Shown here one piece after another: positions 55,947 through 64,000 of a stretch of 64,000 nucleotides of DNA. Both the position numbers and the translations under genes were made by a program. The stretch is from NCBI RefSeq assembly GCF_014651015.1, contig NZ_BMWB01000002.1:124001-188000 (forward strand), in the 5' to 3' direction. Every line of letters starts with the position of its first letter. The stretch's first letter is position 1. Below the pieces are notes generated by a model. It was not told where the DNA came from. It did no database searches and saw only the letters and a program-made list of their open reading frames with translations. The DNA is from Streptomyces xantholiticus (GTDB lineage Bacteria > Actinomycetota > Actinomycetes > Streptomycetales > Streptomycetaceae).

Positions 55947-56158
55947 GACGTCCTCCGGGCCGGCGGCAGCACTGCACGACGGGCTGGTTGTTTAACTGGC
56001 GAGTAACCATCGAGCCGTGCTCAGGGTAGAGCCCGTTCGACCGGCGCGTAAGAGCCTGCGGGCTGCCGCTTCATAACGAACGGAACGCGGATCCGCCGTT
56101 TGGAGTAGGAACGATGCCCTCTTCAGGCATCTGCCGCCCAGGAGGTTCCGTAAGACCG

Positions 56159-56193
56159 AAAGGCGCCTGTCCCGGCACGGGACGGGCGCCTTT
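56159..56193 (-). terminator. lepA terminator hairpin
   Basis: AAAGGCGCC (56159-56167) pairs with GGCGCCTTT (56185-56193); GTCCCG and CGGGAC extend the stem after one mismatch around a 3-nt loop. The TTT end and T-rich context on the minus strand 25 bp after the lepA stop fit an intrinsic terminator. Confidence 0.8.
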
Positions 56194-56217
56194 CCCGGAC
56201 CCGGGGGGACGCGTCGG

Positions 56218-58083
56218 CTACTTCTTGCTCTTGCCGCCCTCGTCGCTGGACAGCACCGCGATGAAGGCCTCCTGCGGGACCTCCACGGAACCGACCATCT
56301 TCATCCGCTTCTTGCCTTCCTTCTGCTTCTCCAGCAGCTTCCGCTTACGGGAGATGTCACCGCCGTAGCACTTGGCGAGGACATCCTTGCGGATGGCGCG
56401 GATGGTCTCGCGGGCGATGACCCGGGAGCCGATGGCCGCCTGGATGGGCACCTCGAACGCCTGCCGCGGAATGAGCTCGCGCAGCTTGGCGACGAGCCGC
56501 ACACCGTAGGCGTAGGCGGCGTCCTTGTGGGTGATGGCCGAGAAGGCGTCGACCTTGTCACCGTGCAGCAGGATGTCCACCTTGACCAGGCTGGACGCCT
56601 GCTCGCCGGTGGGCTCGTAGTCGAGGGACGCGTAACCGCGCGTCTTGGACTTCAGCTGGTCGAAGAAGTCGAAGACGATCTCCGCGAGGGGCAGGGTGTA
56701 GCGGATCTCGACCCGGTCCTCGGAGAGGTAGTCCATGCCCAGAAGGGTGCCCCGGCGGGTCTGGCAGAGCTCCATGATCGAACCGATGAACTCGCTGGGC
56801 GCGAGAATCGTGGCCCGAACGACCGGCTCGTGGACGTCGGCGATCTTGCCCTCGGGGAACTCGCTCGGATTGGTGACCGTGTGCTCGGTGCCGTCCTCCA
56901 TGGTCACGCGGTAGACCACGTTGGGAGCGGTGGCAATCAGGTCCAGGCCGAACTCGCGCTCGAGGCGCTCCCGGATCACGTCCAGGTGCAGCAGACCGAG
57001 GAAGCCCACGCGGAAACCGAAGCCCAGCGCCGCGGACGTCTCCGGCTCGTAGACCAGCGCGGCGTCGTTGAGCTGGAGCTTGTCCAGGGCGTCGCGCAGC
57101 TCGGGGTAGTCGGAGCCGTCCAGCGGATACAGCCCCGAGAAGACCATCGGCTTCGGGTCCTTGTAGCCGCCGAGGGGCTCCGTGGCGCCCTTGTGCAGGC
57201 TGGTGATCGTGTCACCGACCTTGGACTGGCGGACGTCCTTCACACCGGTGATCAGATAGCCCACCTCGCCGACTCCGAGCCCGTCGGCCGGCAGCATCTC
57301 CGGCGAGTTGGTGCCGATCTCCAGCAGCTCGTGGGTGGCGCCCGTGGACATCATCCGGATGCGCTCACGCTTGTTGAGCTGGCCGTCGATGACGCGGACG
57401 TAGGTGACGACACCGCGGTACGAGTCGTAGACGGAGTCGAAGATCATCGCGCGGGCGGGGGCATCGGCCACACCGACCGGGGCCGGGACCTCCCTGACCA
57501 CGCGGTCGAGCAGCGCCTCGACACCGAGACCCGTCTTGGCGGACACCCTGAGCACGTCGTCGGGGTCGCAGCCGACCAGGTTCGCCAGCTCCTCCGCGAA
57601 CTTCTCCGGCTGGGCGGCCGGCAGATCGATCTTGTTGAGTACCGGGACGATGGCGAGGTCGTTCTCCATCGCCAGGTACAGGTTGGCGAGGGTCTGCGCC
57701 TCGATGCCCTGGGCCGCGTCGACCAGCAGGACCGTGCCCTCGCAGGCGGCCAGGGACCGGGACACCTCATAGGTGAAGTCGACGTGGCCCGGAGTGTCGA
57801 TCATGTTGAGGATGTGGGTCTTCCCCTGACCCTCTCCCTCGGTGGGGGCCCAGGGCAACCGGACCGCCTGGGACTTGATCGTGATGCCGCGCTCGCGCTC
57901 GATGTCCATCCGGTCGAGGTACTGAGCGCGCATCTGCCGCTGTTCGACCACACCCGTCAGCTGGAGCATCCGGTCGGCAAGCGTCGACTTGCCGTGGTCG
58001 ATGTGCGCGATGATGCAGAAGTTGCGGATCAGAGCCGGGGCGGTACGGCTCGGCTCGGGCACGTGGGTAGGAGTCGCGGGCAC
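56218..58083 (-). CDS. lepA: Elongation factor 4 (LepA)
   Basis: A ribosomal GTPase that remodels stalled or initiating ribosomes. The 621-residue protein has G1 [14 protein letters not shown] near residue 27, G2 region [13 protein letters not shown]3 [16 protein letters not shown]4 NKIDLPAA, and the LepA-specific C-terminal domain ([20 protein letters not shown], with [20 protein letters not shown]). A GTG start at 58083 (VPATPTHV) is preferred; the open frame continues upstream across the rpsT promoter. Divergent from rpsT, a typical arrangement. Confidence 0.96.
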   Translation of the reverse strand: MPATPTHVPEPSRTAPALIRNFCIIAHIDHGKSTLADRMLQLTGVVEQRQMRAQYLDRMDIERERGITIKSQAVRLPWAPTEGEGQGKTHILNMIDTPGHVDFTYEVSRSLAACEGTVLLVDAAQGIEAQTLANLYLAMENDLAIVPVLNKIDLPAAQPEKFAEELANLVGCDPDDVLRVSAKTGLGVEALLDRVVREVPAPVGVADAPARAMIFDSVYDSYRGVVTYVRVIDGQLNKRERIRMMSTGATHELLEIGTNSPEMLPADGLGVGEVGYLITGVKDVRQSKVGDTITSLHKGATEPLGGYKDPKPMVFSGLYPLDGSDYPELRDALDKLQLNDAALVYEPETSAALGFGFRVGFLGLLHLDVIRERLEREFGLDLIATAPNVVYRVTMEDGTEHTVTNPSEFPEGKIADVHEPVVRATILAPSEFIGSIMELCQTRRGTLLGMDYLSEDRVEIRYTLPLAEIVFDFFDQLKSKTRGYASLDYEPTGEQASSLVKVDILLHGDKVDAFSAITHKDAAYAYGVRLVAKLRELIPRQAFEVPIQAAIGSRVIARETIRAIRKDVLAKCYGGDISRKRKLLEKQKEGKKRMKMVGSVEVPQEAFIAVLSSDEGGKSKK

Positions 58084-58202
58084 GCAGGGTCCTGATTCTT
58101 TGGCAGACGCCGGGTCGGTGAGCTCGACTCGGGCGCGGCTCGGGTCGATGTCGGATCGATACGTAGGCTCCATGGTCCCACGCGCACGGGACTGTGCCCG
58201 GT

Positions 58203-58232
58203 TTGGGCCGCCCGAGGAGCTGCTGGTAGCCT
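58203..58232 (+). promoter_or_regulatory. Probable rpsT promoter
   Basis: TTGGGC (58203-58208) and TAGCCT (58227-58232), 18 bp apart, resemble the vegetative -35 and -10 boxes. Transcription would start near 58239, at the first base-paired position of the leader structure described next. Confidence 0.5.
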
Positions 58233-58239
58233 GAGCAGC

Positions 58240-58304
58240 TGTGTCTCGTGCCCTCCCTCTCTGGGCACACCTCCCGGCCCGAAGGGCCGCGGGGAAGGGA
58301 CACA
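58240..58304 (+). ncRNA. Three-way-junction RNA leader upstream of rpsT
   Basis: Three stems are exact complements: P1 TGTGTC (58240-58245) with GACACA (58299-58304), P2 GTGCCC (58248-58253) with GGGCAC (58263-58268), and P3 CGGCCC-GAA-GGGCCG (58275-58289). P1 closes a junction from which P2 and P3 emerge. It lies 35 bp upstream of the GTG of the S20 gene. A protein-binding autoregulatory leader is plausible because S20 is known to control its own synthesis in E. coli. Confidence 0.55.
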
Positions 58305-58338
58305 ACCCGAAGATCATCGATCCTGAAAAGGCTCTTTC

Positions 58339-58605
58339 GTGGCGAACATCAAGTCCCAGATCAAGCGGAACAAGACGAACGAGAAGGCGCGCCTGCGCAA
58401 CAAGGCCGTCAAGTCCTCGCTCAAGACCGCGATTCGCAAGGCCCGTGAGGCTGTCGCCGCCGGCGACGTCGAGCAGGCGACCGTGGCGACCCGTGCCGCC
58501 TCCCGCCAGCTGGACAAGGCCGTCTCCAAGGGCGTCATCCACAAGAACGCCGCCGCCAACAAGAAGTCGGCGCTGGCTTCCAAGGTTGCCACCCTCCAGG
58601 GCTGA
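58339..58605 (+). CDS. rpsT: 30S ribosomal protein S20
   Basis: A primary 16S rRNA-binding protein of the small subunit. The 88-residue, very basic helical protein reads [20 protein letters not shown] at the start and [19 protein letters not shown] at the end, both standard for S20. The start is GTG 58339. It has no strong ribosome binding site nearer than GAAAAGG (58325-58331), about 8 nt upstream. Preceded by a structured leader and followed by a hairpin terminator. Confidence 0.97.
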   Translation: MANIKSQIKRNKTNEKARLRNKAVKSSLKTAIRKAREAVAAGDVEQATVATRAASRQLDKAVSKGVIHKNAAANKKSALASKVATLQG

Positions 58606-58722
58606 GCACTGATTTGATCGCCGGAACGGATCCAGCGGGCCCTCTCATCCGCTCCTGACCGGCACCCCTCGCGCCGCACGCGGCCTGCGTTCGCCACGCG
58701 GGTGCGGCGCACCGAGCTTCAC

Positions 58723-58776
58723 ACGAAGGCCCCGAGCCACCGCCCTTCCCCAGGGCGGCCGGCCCGGGGCCTTCGT
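58723..58776 (+). terminator. rpsT terminator hairpin
   Basis: ACGAAGGCCCCG (58723-58734) pairs perfectly with CGGGGCCTTCGT (58765-58776); an inner CCGCCCT/AGGGCGG stem extends it. It lies 118 bp past the rpsT stop, with the convergent holA ending at 58865. Confidence 0.7.
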
Positions 58777-58864
58777 CGTACCAGCGCGTCATCTCCGGGG
58801 CGCTCCCCAGGGCATTCGGCGACCGGCCCGGTTCCCTCTCGGTGGCCGGCCCGGTCCTGGGCGC

Positions 58865-59848
58865 TCAGCGCCGCGAGCGCGCCGCCATCGCGATCGCCAC
58901 GACCGCCTTCTCCAACGCGTACTCCGCGTCGTCGCCGCCGCCCTTGACCCCCGCGTCGGCCTCCGCCACGGCCCGCAGGGCCACCGCCACCCCGTCAGGA
59001 GTCCAGCCGCGCATCTGCTGGCGCACGCGGTCGATCTTCCACGGCGGCATGCCCAGCTCCCGCGCCAGGTCGGCCGGCCTGCCGCCGCGCGCGGAGGACA
59101 GCTTGCCGATCGCCCGCACGCCCTGCGCGAGCGCACTGGTGATCAGCACGGGCGCGACGCCGGTCGACAGGGACCAGCGCAGGGCCTCCAGGGCCTCGGC
59201 CGCCCGGCCCTCGACCGCCCGGTCGGCGACGTTGAAGCTCGACGCCTCCGCGCGGCCCGTGTAGTAACGGCCGACGACCGCCTCGTCGATGGTGCCCTCG
59301 ACGTCCGCGACCAGCTGGGACACCGCCGACGCCAGCTCGCGCAGATCGCTGCCGATGGCGTCGACGAGGGCCTGGCAGGCCTCCGGCGTGGCGGACCTGC
59401 CCGACGCGCGGAACTCGGACCGCACGAAGGTGAGCCGCTCCCCGGGCTTGGTCGTCTTCGGGCAGGCGACCTCGCGCGCCCCCGCCTTGCGGGCCGCGTC
59501 CAGCAGGCCCTTGCCCTTGGCGCCGCCGGGATGCAGCAGGACGAGGGTGATCTCCTCGACGGGCGCGCCGAGATACGCCTTCACGTCCTTGATCGTGTCG
59601 GCGGAAAGATCCTGCGCGTTGCGCACGATCACCACCTTGCGCTCGGCGAACAGCGACGGGCTGGTCAGCTCGGCAAGCGTGCCGGGCTGCAGTTGATCCG
59701 CGGTGAGGTCCCGTACGTCCGTGTCCGCGTCGGCGGCCCGCGCCGCCGCCACGACCTGCTGGACGGCGCGGTCGAGAAGCAGATCCTCCTGGCCCACCGC
59801 GAGCGTGACGGGGGCGAGGGGATCGTCGGTCGAATTCTTGGTGGCCAT
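58865..59848 (-). CDS. holA: DNA polymerase III, delta subunit
   Basis: The clamp-loader wrench that opens the beta sliding clamp. The 327-residue protein has PVTLAVGQEDLLLDRAVQQV near residue 13, TSPSLFAERKVVIVRNAQDL near 61 (beta-clamp-opening region), LVLLHPGGAKGKGLLDAARK, and the helical C-terminal collar (GRAAEALEALRWSLSTGVAP, LARELGMPPWKIDRVRQQM). ATG 59848 (MATKNST) is the start; the long upstream extension is arginine-rich and unsupported. Confidence 0.94.
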   Translation of the reverse strand: MATKNSTDDPLAPVTLAVGQEDLLLDRAVQQVVAAARAADADTDVRDLTADQLQPGTLAELTSPSLFAERKVVIVRNAQDLSADTIKDVKAYLGAPVEEITLVLLHPGGAKGKGLLDAARKAGAREVACPKTTKPGERLTFVRSEFRASGRSATPEACQALVDAIGSDLRELASAVSQLVADVEGTIDEAVVGRYYTGRAEASSFNVADRAVEGRAAEALEALRWSLSTGVAPVLITSALAQGVRAIGKLSSARGGRPADLARELGMPPWKIDRVRQQMRGWTPDGVAVALRAVAEADAGVKGGGDDAEYALEKAVVAIAMAARSRR

Positions 59849-59946
59849 CGTGCTCCAGCATCCCACGCGCCGCCGACAGTCCGGCCCTCCCCGCTGCCGC
59901 TCGGGCCCGTACCGCAGGACCCGGTGCCGGCGAAGCGGACGGACGG

Positions 59947-60198
59947 TCAGTGCGCCTCGCGCCACCCGTCCCAGTCGGCGACGAACTCGTCCAGCGCGTC
60001 GGCGTCCAGCCTGCCGTCGGGGTCCTCCACGACGACCAGCCACTGCGCGTCCTCGGCGTCGTCCTCGCCGGCCAGCGCGTCCCGTACCAGCTGGGGCTCC
60101 CCCGTCACCGTGAAACGGTCACCGATCGTCTCCGCCACCTCCTCGGCGGCGTCACGGTCGGGCAGCACCAGGACATGTCTCACATCGCTCACCGCCAT
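59947..60198 (-). CDS. Small acidic protein, function unknown
   Basis: An 83-residue, strongly acidic protein (MAVSDVRHVLVLPDRDAAEE, GEDDAEDAQWLVVVEDPDGR, ALDEFVADWDGWREAH). The alternating strand-helix-strand pattern suggests a small ferredoxin-like fold. No catalytic motif or membrane segment. ATG 60198 is taken as start. It lies between the N-acetyltransferase and holA genes in the same direction. Family not recognised. Confidence 0.75.
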   Translation of the reverse strand: MAVSDVRHVLVLPDRDAAEEVAETIGDRFTVTGEPQLVRDALAGEDDAEDAQWLVVVEDPDGRLDADALDEFVADWDGWREAH

Positions 60199-60250
60199 AT
60201 TGTGCCGGTGCGCGGGGACGCTCCGTCGTGGCACCCGGCGGCACCAGGTC

Positions 60251-61099
60251 TCAGCGCGAGGCAGGCCGGATCTGGGGCACCTGCTCGAGTTCCAGGCCGA
60301 AGTGCTTCCGGTAGGCGGCGAGCACCTCGTCGTCTCCCCCGAGCGGTCGCTCCTGGCGCTTGCCGCCGACGGTGGTCACCAGCTTGCGGCCGGAAAGGGT
60401 GATCCGTCCGTCCGCGGTGAGCATCGAGCACACCAGCGACTGGGTGAAGTGGGAGGAGGGCGAGGTGCGGTGCCACCAGGCGCCTGCCTCGAAGTCGACG
60501 AGTTCACGCGGCCTGGTGTCGAGGCGGAACTGCGGCTTGCCGTCCCGGAGCACGTCGAGGTCCCCGTCTCCCGCCCCGACGACACGGAAGGTCCCCGCCG
60601 GGTCGGCCTGGTCGCCCCGCTCGCCGAGCAGGAGAGGGTGGTGGCTGTGGTCACCGAACCCGACATCGGCCAGCCAGGGCCCGGTGCCGTCCACGGTCTC
60701 GACTTGCAGCGCCAGGTGGTCGTAGGGGATGCCGAGCCGTCCGCCGTCGCCGAAGACCCGGGCCTGGAGCAGCGTGACACCGAAGCCGAGACCGCGCAGC
60801 AACGCGGCGAAAGCCCCGTTGAGTTCGTAGCAGAAGCCGCCGCGGCGGGCGCCGACGATCTTTTCGAGGAGTGGGCCGTCCGCCAGGACGAGGGGCTCGC
60901 CGAGGTGGATGGACAGATTCTCGAAGGGCACGGACAACAGGTGCCGCAGCTGGAGCTCGCGGAGCGCCATGGCGTCGGCGCGCTCGGGCCGTCCGCCGCC
61001 GATGCGTGCGAGATAGGCGTCGACGGCCTGCGGTGAAGGGACCGGCGGCGCCGGCGGCGAGAGGTGCGACGCCGAGGGGCTCAGCGGAGGCGTGCTCAT
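60251..61099 (-). CDS. Arylamine N-acetyltransferase
   Basis: Transfers acetyl from acetyl-CoA to arylamines or hydrazines. The 282-residue protein shows the NAT catalytic triad: Cys in RRGGFCYELNGAFAALL near residue 89, His in YDHLALQVET near 127, Asp in WLADVGFGDHSHHPL near 144. The N-terminal VPFENLSIHLGEPL segment is also typical. The first 22 residues are proline- and serine-rich. ATG 61099 is chosen over the longer frame to 61225, which overlaps the divergent promoter. Confidence 0.93.
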   Translation of the reverse strand: MSTPPLSPSASHLSPPAPPVPSPQAVDAYLARIGGGRPERADAMALRELQLRHLLSVPFENLSIHLGEPLVLADGPLLEKIVGARRGGFCYELNGAFAALLRGLGFGVTLLQARVFGDGGRLGIPYDHLALQVETVDGTGPWLADVGFGDHSHHPLLLGERGDQADPAGTFRVVGAGDGDLDVLRDGKPQFRLDTRPRELVDFEAGAWWHRTSPSSHFTQSLVCSMLTADGRITLSGRKLVTTVGGKRQERPLGGDDEVLAAYRKHFGLELEQVPQIRPASR

Positions 61100-61223
61100 A
61101 CGTGCAGTCTGCCCGCTTGCTTCGCTGCCCCGCCAGGCGTCGCTGGTCCTGGTCCCGATGGCGGAGGTCGCTCCTCCCTTCGTCCGACGCGGCACCGCCC
61201 GGCGGACCAATAGCGTGCCGTCC

Positions 61224-61679
61224 ATGACGACTCACGAGCCGGCGCGCAGCCGGGAAGAGCGCCGACGGCACACCCTCGCCCGGCTCGTCACCGACGACGA
61301 CGCCTGGGTCGCCACAGCGACCGAGGACGGTCAACCGTGCCTGATGCCCCTGTCGTTCGTCTGGGACGGTGCCTCCCTGCTGATGTGCACCCGGCGCCGC
61401 AACCCCACGGCGCGCAATGTGACACCGCGGGGCGAGGTCGTGGTGACCCTCGGCCACACCCGGGACGTCGTGCATGTCGAAGGTTCGGCCGAGGTCGTCG
61501 AGGGGTCCGCTCTGGCCACGGAGTCCGCGGACGCCTTCGCGGCGAAGCTGGACTGGGACCCCCGGGACCGGCAGTCCTGGGTGTATCTGCGGATCACCCC
61601 CCGTGTCGTCAAGGCGTGGCGTGAGGAGAACGAACTGAAGGACCGGCTGATCATGGCGGACGGACGCTGGCTGGACTGA
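61224..61679 (+). CDS. Pyridoxamine 5'-phosphate oxidase-fold protein
   Basis: A 151-residue split-barrel flavin- or F420-binding protein. It shows ARLVTDDDAWVATATEDGQP, LMPLSFVWDGASLLMCTRR, NVTPRGEVVVTLGHTRDVVH and VYLRITPRVVKAWREENEL, the normal order for small PPOX-type enzymes. It could reduce or oxidise small molecules with F420 or FMN. ATG 61224 starts it; an upstream in-frame start at 61092 lies inside the divergent gene. Divergent from the N-acetyltransferase. Confidence 0.88.
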   Translation: MTTHEPARSREERRRHTLARLVTDDDAWVATATEDGQPCLMPLSFVWDGASLLMCTRRRNPTARNVTPRGEVVVTLGHTRDVVHVEGSAEVVEGSALATESADAFAAKLDWDPRDRQSWVYLRITPRVVKAWREENELKDRLIMADGRWLD

Positions 61680-61706
61680 CCGCCGGACCGCGGCATGCCG
61701 GTCTGC

Positions 61707-61855
61707 GGCCGCTCGGCAGCATTCCGCGGCAGGGTGGCACGGCGGGCCTTGGCCACTCGGCGGCATTCCGGGGCAGGGGCGGGTCTTGGCCACTCGGCGG
61801 CATTCCGCGGCAGGGCGGGTCTTGGCCGCTCGGCGGCATTGGGCGGCTCGGCGCC
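61707..61855. repeat. Tandem repeat array (minisatellite) between PPOX-like gene and comEC
   Basis: Four units begin with GGCC(G/A)CTCGGC(A/G)GCATT at 61707, 61751, 61788 and 61824, spaced 44, 37 and 36 bp. Units 2 and 3 continue CCG(G/C)GGCAGGG and end GGGTCTTGG. The last unit is cut short just before the comEC stop at 61860. It may serve as a spacer or terminator region. Confidence 0.8.
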
Positions 61856-61859
61856 CCCG

Positions 61860-64000
61860 TCAACCGGTGCCCCGTGCCACCGCCCGCAGGTCGGCCCCGG
61901 CGCCCGTCACCGCGATCGCGCCGTCCCGGTCCGTACGCAGCACGAGCGCCCCCTGTGCCCGCAGCGCTCCGACCGTACGGGGTGCGGGGTGCCCGTACGG
62001 GTTGTCCCTGCCGCACGAGATCAGCGCCATCCGGGGCCTGGCACCGGCCAGCAGGGCGGCGTCCTGGTAGGCCGATCCATGGTGGGCGACCTTGAGGACG
62101 TCGACTGCGGGCAGTGCGGGGTGTGCCCGTATCAGCCGCCGCTGGGACGGTGGTTCGAGGTCACCGAGGAGCAGCATCGACAGGCCTCCCGCGGACCGGA
62201 CGAGCAGTGCAACGCTGGCGTCGTTCGGACCTTCCGGGGCGGCGCCCCGCGACAGATCCGGCCACAGTACCTGCCACGTGAGCCCTCCGGCTCGGCGGTG
62301 CTCCCCCGGTATCGCCTGGATCACCGGTACGCCGGCCGCGGATGCCGTGCGCCGCACGAACTCGGCCTGCCGTCGCGGCTCTTCGAAGGTGGTCGTCTGG
62401 ATCGCGCCGACCGCCCGGCCGCGCAGCGCTCCGGCAAGTCCGGCCACATGGTCGGCGTGGAAGTGGGTGACCAGCAGCAACGGCACCTGTGTGACGCCCA
62501 GTTCGCTCAGGCACCGGTCGGTGAGGCGAGGGTCCGGCCCGGCGTCCACGACCACCGCCGAGCCGTCACCGGCCGCGAGCACCATGGCATCGCCCTGTCC
62601 CACGTCGCACATCACCAGGACCCAGCCGGGAGGCGGCCAGCCGGTGAGCCTCGAGGTCAGCGGGGCCGGGCGCGCCACGACGAGCACGAGCAGGAGCACG
62701 CAGAGCGCCGCGACCCACGGATGCCGCGTCAGTCGGCGGACCACGATAAGCACCACCGCGGTGAGTGCCGCGAGCAGCAGCCCGCCGCGCCAGCCGCCCG
62801 GCCAGTCGATCTGGGCGCCCGGCAGGGCCGCGCCGGCACGCGCCACGGAGGCGATCCAACCTGCGGGCCAGCCTGCGCAGCGGGCCAGCAGTTCCGCGGC
62901 CGGCATCGCGACGGGTGCCGCGGCCAGCGTCGCGAAACCGAGGACCGTCGCCGGGGCCACGGCGAGTTCGGCGGCCAGGTTGCAGGGAATCGCGACCAGG
63001 CTGACCCGGGCGGCGAACACGGCCACCACCGGGGCGCAGACCGCCTGCGCGGCGGCGGTCGCGGCCAGCGCCTCCGCGAGCCGGGCCGGTACCCGGCGCC
63101 GCTGGAGTGCCTCGCTCCAGCGAGGACCGACGGTGAGCAGCGCGCCGGTGGCCAGGACGGAGAGCAGAAAGCCGTAACTCCGTGACAGCCATGGGTCGTA
63201 CAACAAGAGCAGAAGGGCGGCGGCGGCCAGCGCCGGGACGAGCGATCTGCGCCGGCCGGTGCCGATGGCCAGCAGGGTGATGAGTCCGCAGGCTGCCGCC
63301 CGCAGCACGCTGGGCTCCGGCCGGCACACGAGGACGAAAGCAAGCGTGAGCGCGCCGCCGAGCAGCGCCGTTCCTCGCAGGGTGAGGCCCAAACGGGGTG
63401 CCAGACCACGCCGTTCGGCCAGCAGGGCCGTGCCGGGGGGTCCGATCAGCAGGATCAGCACGATGGCGAGGTTGCTTCCGGAGACGGCGAGAAGGTGGGT
63501 CAGGTCCGTCGCCTCGAACGCATCCCGCAGGTCGGCGGGGATGCGTGAGGTGTCCCCGACCACCAGGCCCGGCAGCAGTGCGCGCGCGTCGGGTGCCAGG
63601 TGGTCCGTGGCATTGCGCAGTCCGGCACGCAGGTCGCCGGCCGTGCGCTGCAGAGCGGTCGGCGGGCCGATGGTCCGTGGTGTGCCGTCGTCGGCCCGCA
63701 GCACTGCCGCGAAGGGGTCGTCCGGGCGCAGCGGCGGGGCGAGGCGTCCGCCCACCCTCAGTCGTGTGGAAGGCAGGAGCCGCTGCCAGGCCGTGTCCCC
63801 TTCGCCGGGGGACACCAGCAGCAGTACGGGCGTGCGGGTCGCGGTGACGGCGCCGCCCGGCGCAGTCACCCGTGTCGCCTCCGCATTCAGCACGACGGCT
63901 GCCGGGGCCGTCCGGGCACCCACCACCTTGGGACTGGTGGGCCGCGGGTCCGAGGTGACGGTCAGTTCGACGGTGACGCGCGCGTGCCGGTCCGCCAGGC
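61860..64000 (-). CDS. comEC: ComEC/Rec2-family DNA-uptake channel, 5' part cut by the window edge
   Basis: An inner-membrane channel thought to pass single-stranded DNA into the cell. About 713 residues are visible and the reading frame is open through the right edge. The order is an N-terminal OB-like part (LLPSTRLRVGGRLAPPLRP), the competence membrane domain with DLTHLLAVSGSNLAIVLILL and about ten spans, then a C-terminal metallo-beta-lactamase domain (VMCDVGQGDAMVLAAGDG, LLVTHFHADHVAGLAGALRG, VLKVAHHGSAYQDAALL). The zinc motif THFHADH is intact. Streptomycetes are not known for natural transformation, so its role there is open. Confidence 0.93.
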   Translation of the reverse strand, partial: LADRHARVTVELTVTSDPRPTSPKVVGARTAPAAVVLNAEATRVTAPGGAVTATRTPVLLLVSPGEGDTAWQRLLPSTRLRVGGRLAPPLRPDDPFAAVLRADDGTPRTIGPPTALQRTAGDLRAGLRNATDHLAPDARALLPGLVVGDTSRIPADLRDAFEATDLTHLLAVSGSNLAIVLILLIGPPGTALLAERRGLAPRLGLTLRGTALLGGALTLAFVLVCRPEPSVLRAAACGLITLLAIGTGRRRSLVPALAAAALLLLLYDPWLSRSYGFLLSVLATGALLTVGPRWSEALQRRRVPARLAEALAATAAAQAVCAPVVAVFAARVSLVAIPCNLAAELAVAPATVLGFATLAAAPVAMPAAELLARCAGWPAGWIASVARAGAALPGAQIDWPGGWRGGLLLAALTAVVLIVVRRLTRHPWVAALCVLLLVLVVARPAPLTSRLTGWPPPGWVLVMCDVGQGDAMVLAAGDGSAVVVDAGPDPRLTDRCLSELGVTQVPLLLVTHFHADHVAGLAGALRGRAVGAIQTTTFEEPRRQAEFVRRTASAAGVPVIQAIPGEHRRAGGLTWQVLWPDLSRGAAPEGPNDASVALLVRSAGGLSMLLLGDLEPPSQRRLIRAHPALPAVDVLKVAHHGSAYQDAALLAGARPRMALISCGRDNPYGHPAPRTVGALRAQGALVLRTDRDGAIAVTGAGADLRAVARGTG

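Noticed and set aside
56108..56149. Stem-loop with a 7-base loop (GATGCC-CTCTTCA-GGCATC) resembling an anticodon arm
   Set aside because: No acceptor, D or T arms can be drawn around it, so a tRNA is not supported. Probably a chance or regulatory hairpin.
61707..61855. Possible CRISPR array
   Set aside because: Units are contiguous tandem copies without unique spacers and lengths vary; no cas genes are nearby.

Overview
The window looks like a core segment of a Streptomyces (or close actinomycete) chromosome. Base composition is very GC-rich with G/C-ending codons, GTG and TTG starts are common, and housekeeping genes sit in an actinobacterial order: ppdK, dusB, glyS, znuACB-zur, recO-uppS, leuA, era, corC-ybeY-phoH, dnaJ-hrcA, hemW, lepA, rpsT, holA, comEC. 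No insertion sequence, phage, CRISPR array, rRNA or tRNA gene was seen. Both edges cut genes: ppdK lacks its C-terminal part on the left and comEC lacks its N-terminal part on the right.

Layout. 1-5500: ppdK, a heavily frameshifted relic, dusB, a truncated MmyB-like regulator and a small DUF6243-type protein. 5700-7470: an aldo/keto reductase and a TetR regulator behind a perfect 16-bp-arm palindrome. 7589-13076: glyS, the zinc importer znuA-znuC-znuB with its repressor gene zur, and a pair of small membrane proteins. 13674-17274: recO-uppS and fprA. 17463-22962: a NarL-type two-component system, a 660-bp repeat-rich non-coding island, an MMPL exporter and a zinc-ribbon/TerB protein. 23167-26606: leuA with a leucine-rich leader peptide, divergent from a protealysin-like M4 protease followed by its probable inhibitor emfourin. 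26629-33785: the era/cytidine-deaminase-like/corC/ybeY/phoH group, split by an XRE regulator-MFS exporter pair. 34010-43942: a PfkB kinase, TetR and a secreted beta-propeller protein, adenine/adenosine deaminase, RNase Z, a HIT protein, tricorn protease and a lipoprotein. 44016-50500: a frameshifted relic, rsmE with a nitronate monooxygenase-like gene, dnaJ-hrcA under a CIRCE-like operator, and a metallo-beta-lactamase fold/DUF3097 pair. 50558-61679: hemW with a three-domain PP2C phosphatase, an acyl-CoA ligase, lepA, rpsT with a structured leader, holA and small enzymes. 61680-64000: a minisatellite and comEC.

How the parts work together. Zinc uptake and Zur form a feedback loop: a Zur-like box covers the presumed -10 and the start codon of znuA, suggesting a leaderless, zinc-repressed mRNA. 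leuA is probably controlled by leucine-codon attenuation, hrcA-dnaJ by HrcA/CIRCE autoregulation, and the aldo/keto reductase by the linked TetR protein. RecO, Era, YbeY, RNase Z, RsmE, DusB, LepA, GlyRS, S20 and DNA polymerase III delta make this largely an information-processing neighbourhood, with accessory pairs inserted between its blocks. The three non-coding islands (near 19.4-20.0, 39.8-40.2 and 46.3-46.6 kb) share a 10-mer, CGCGGTGTCC, and carry dispersed hairpin repeats.
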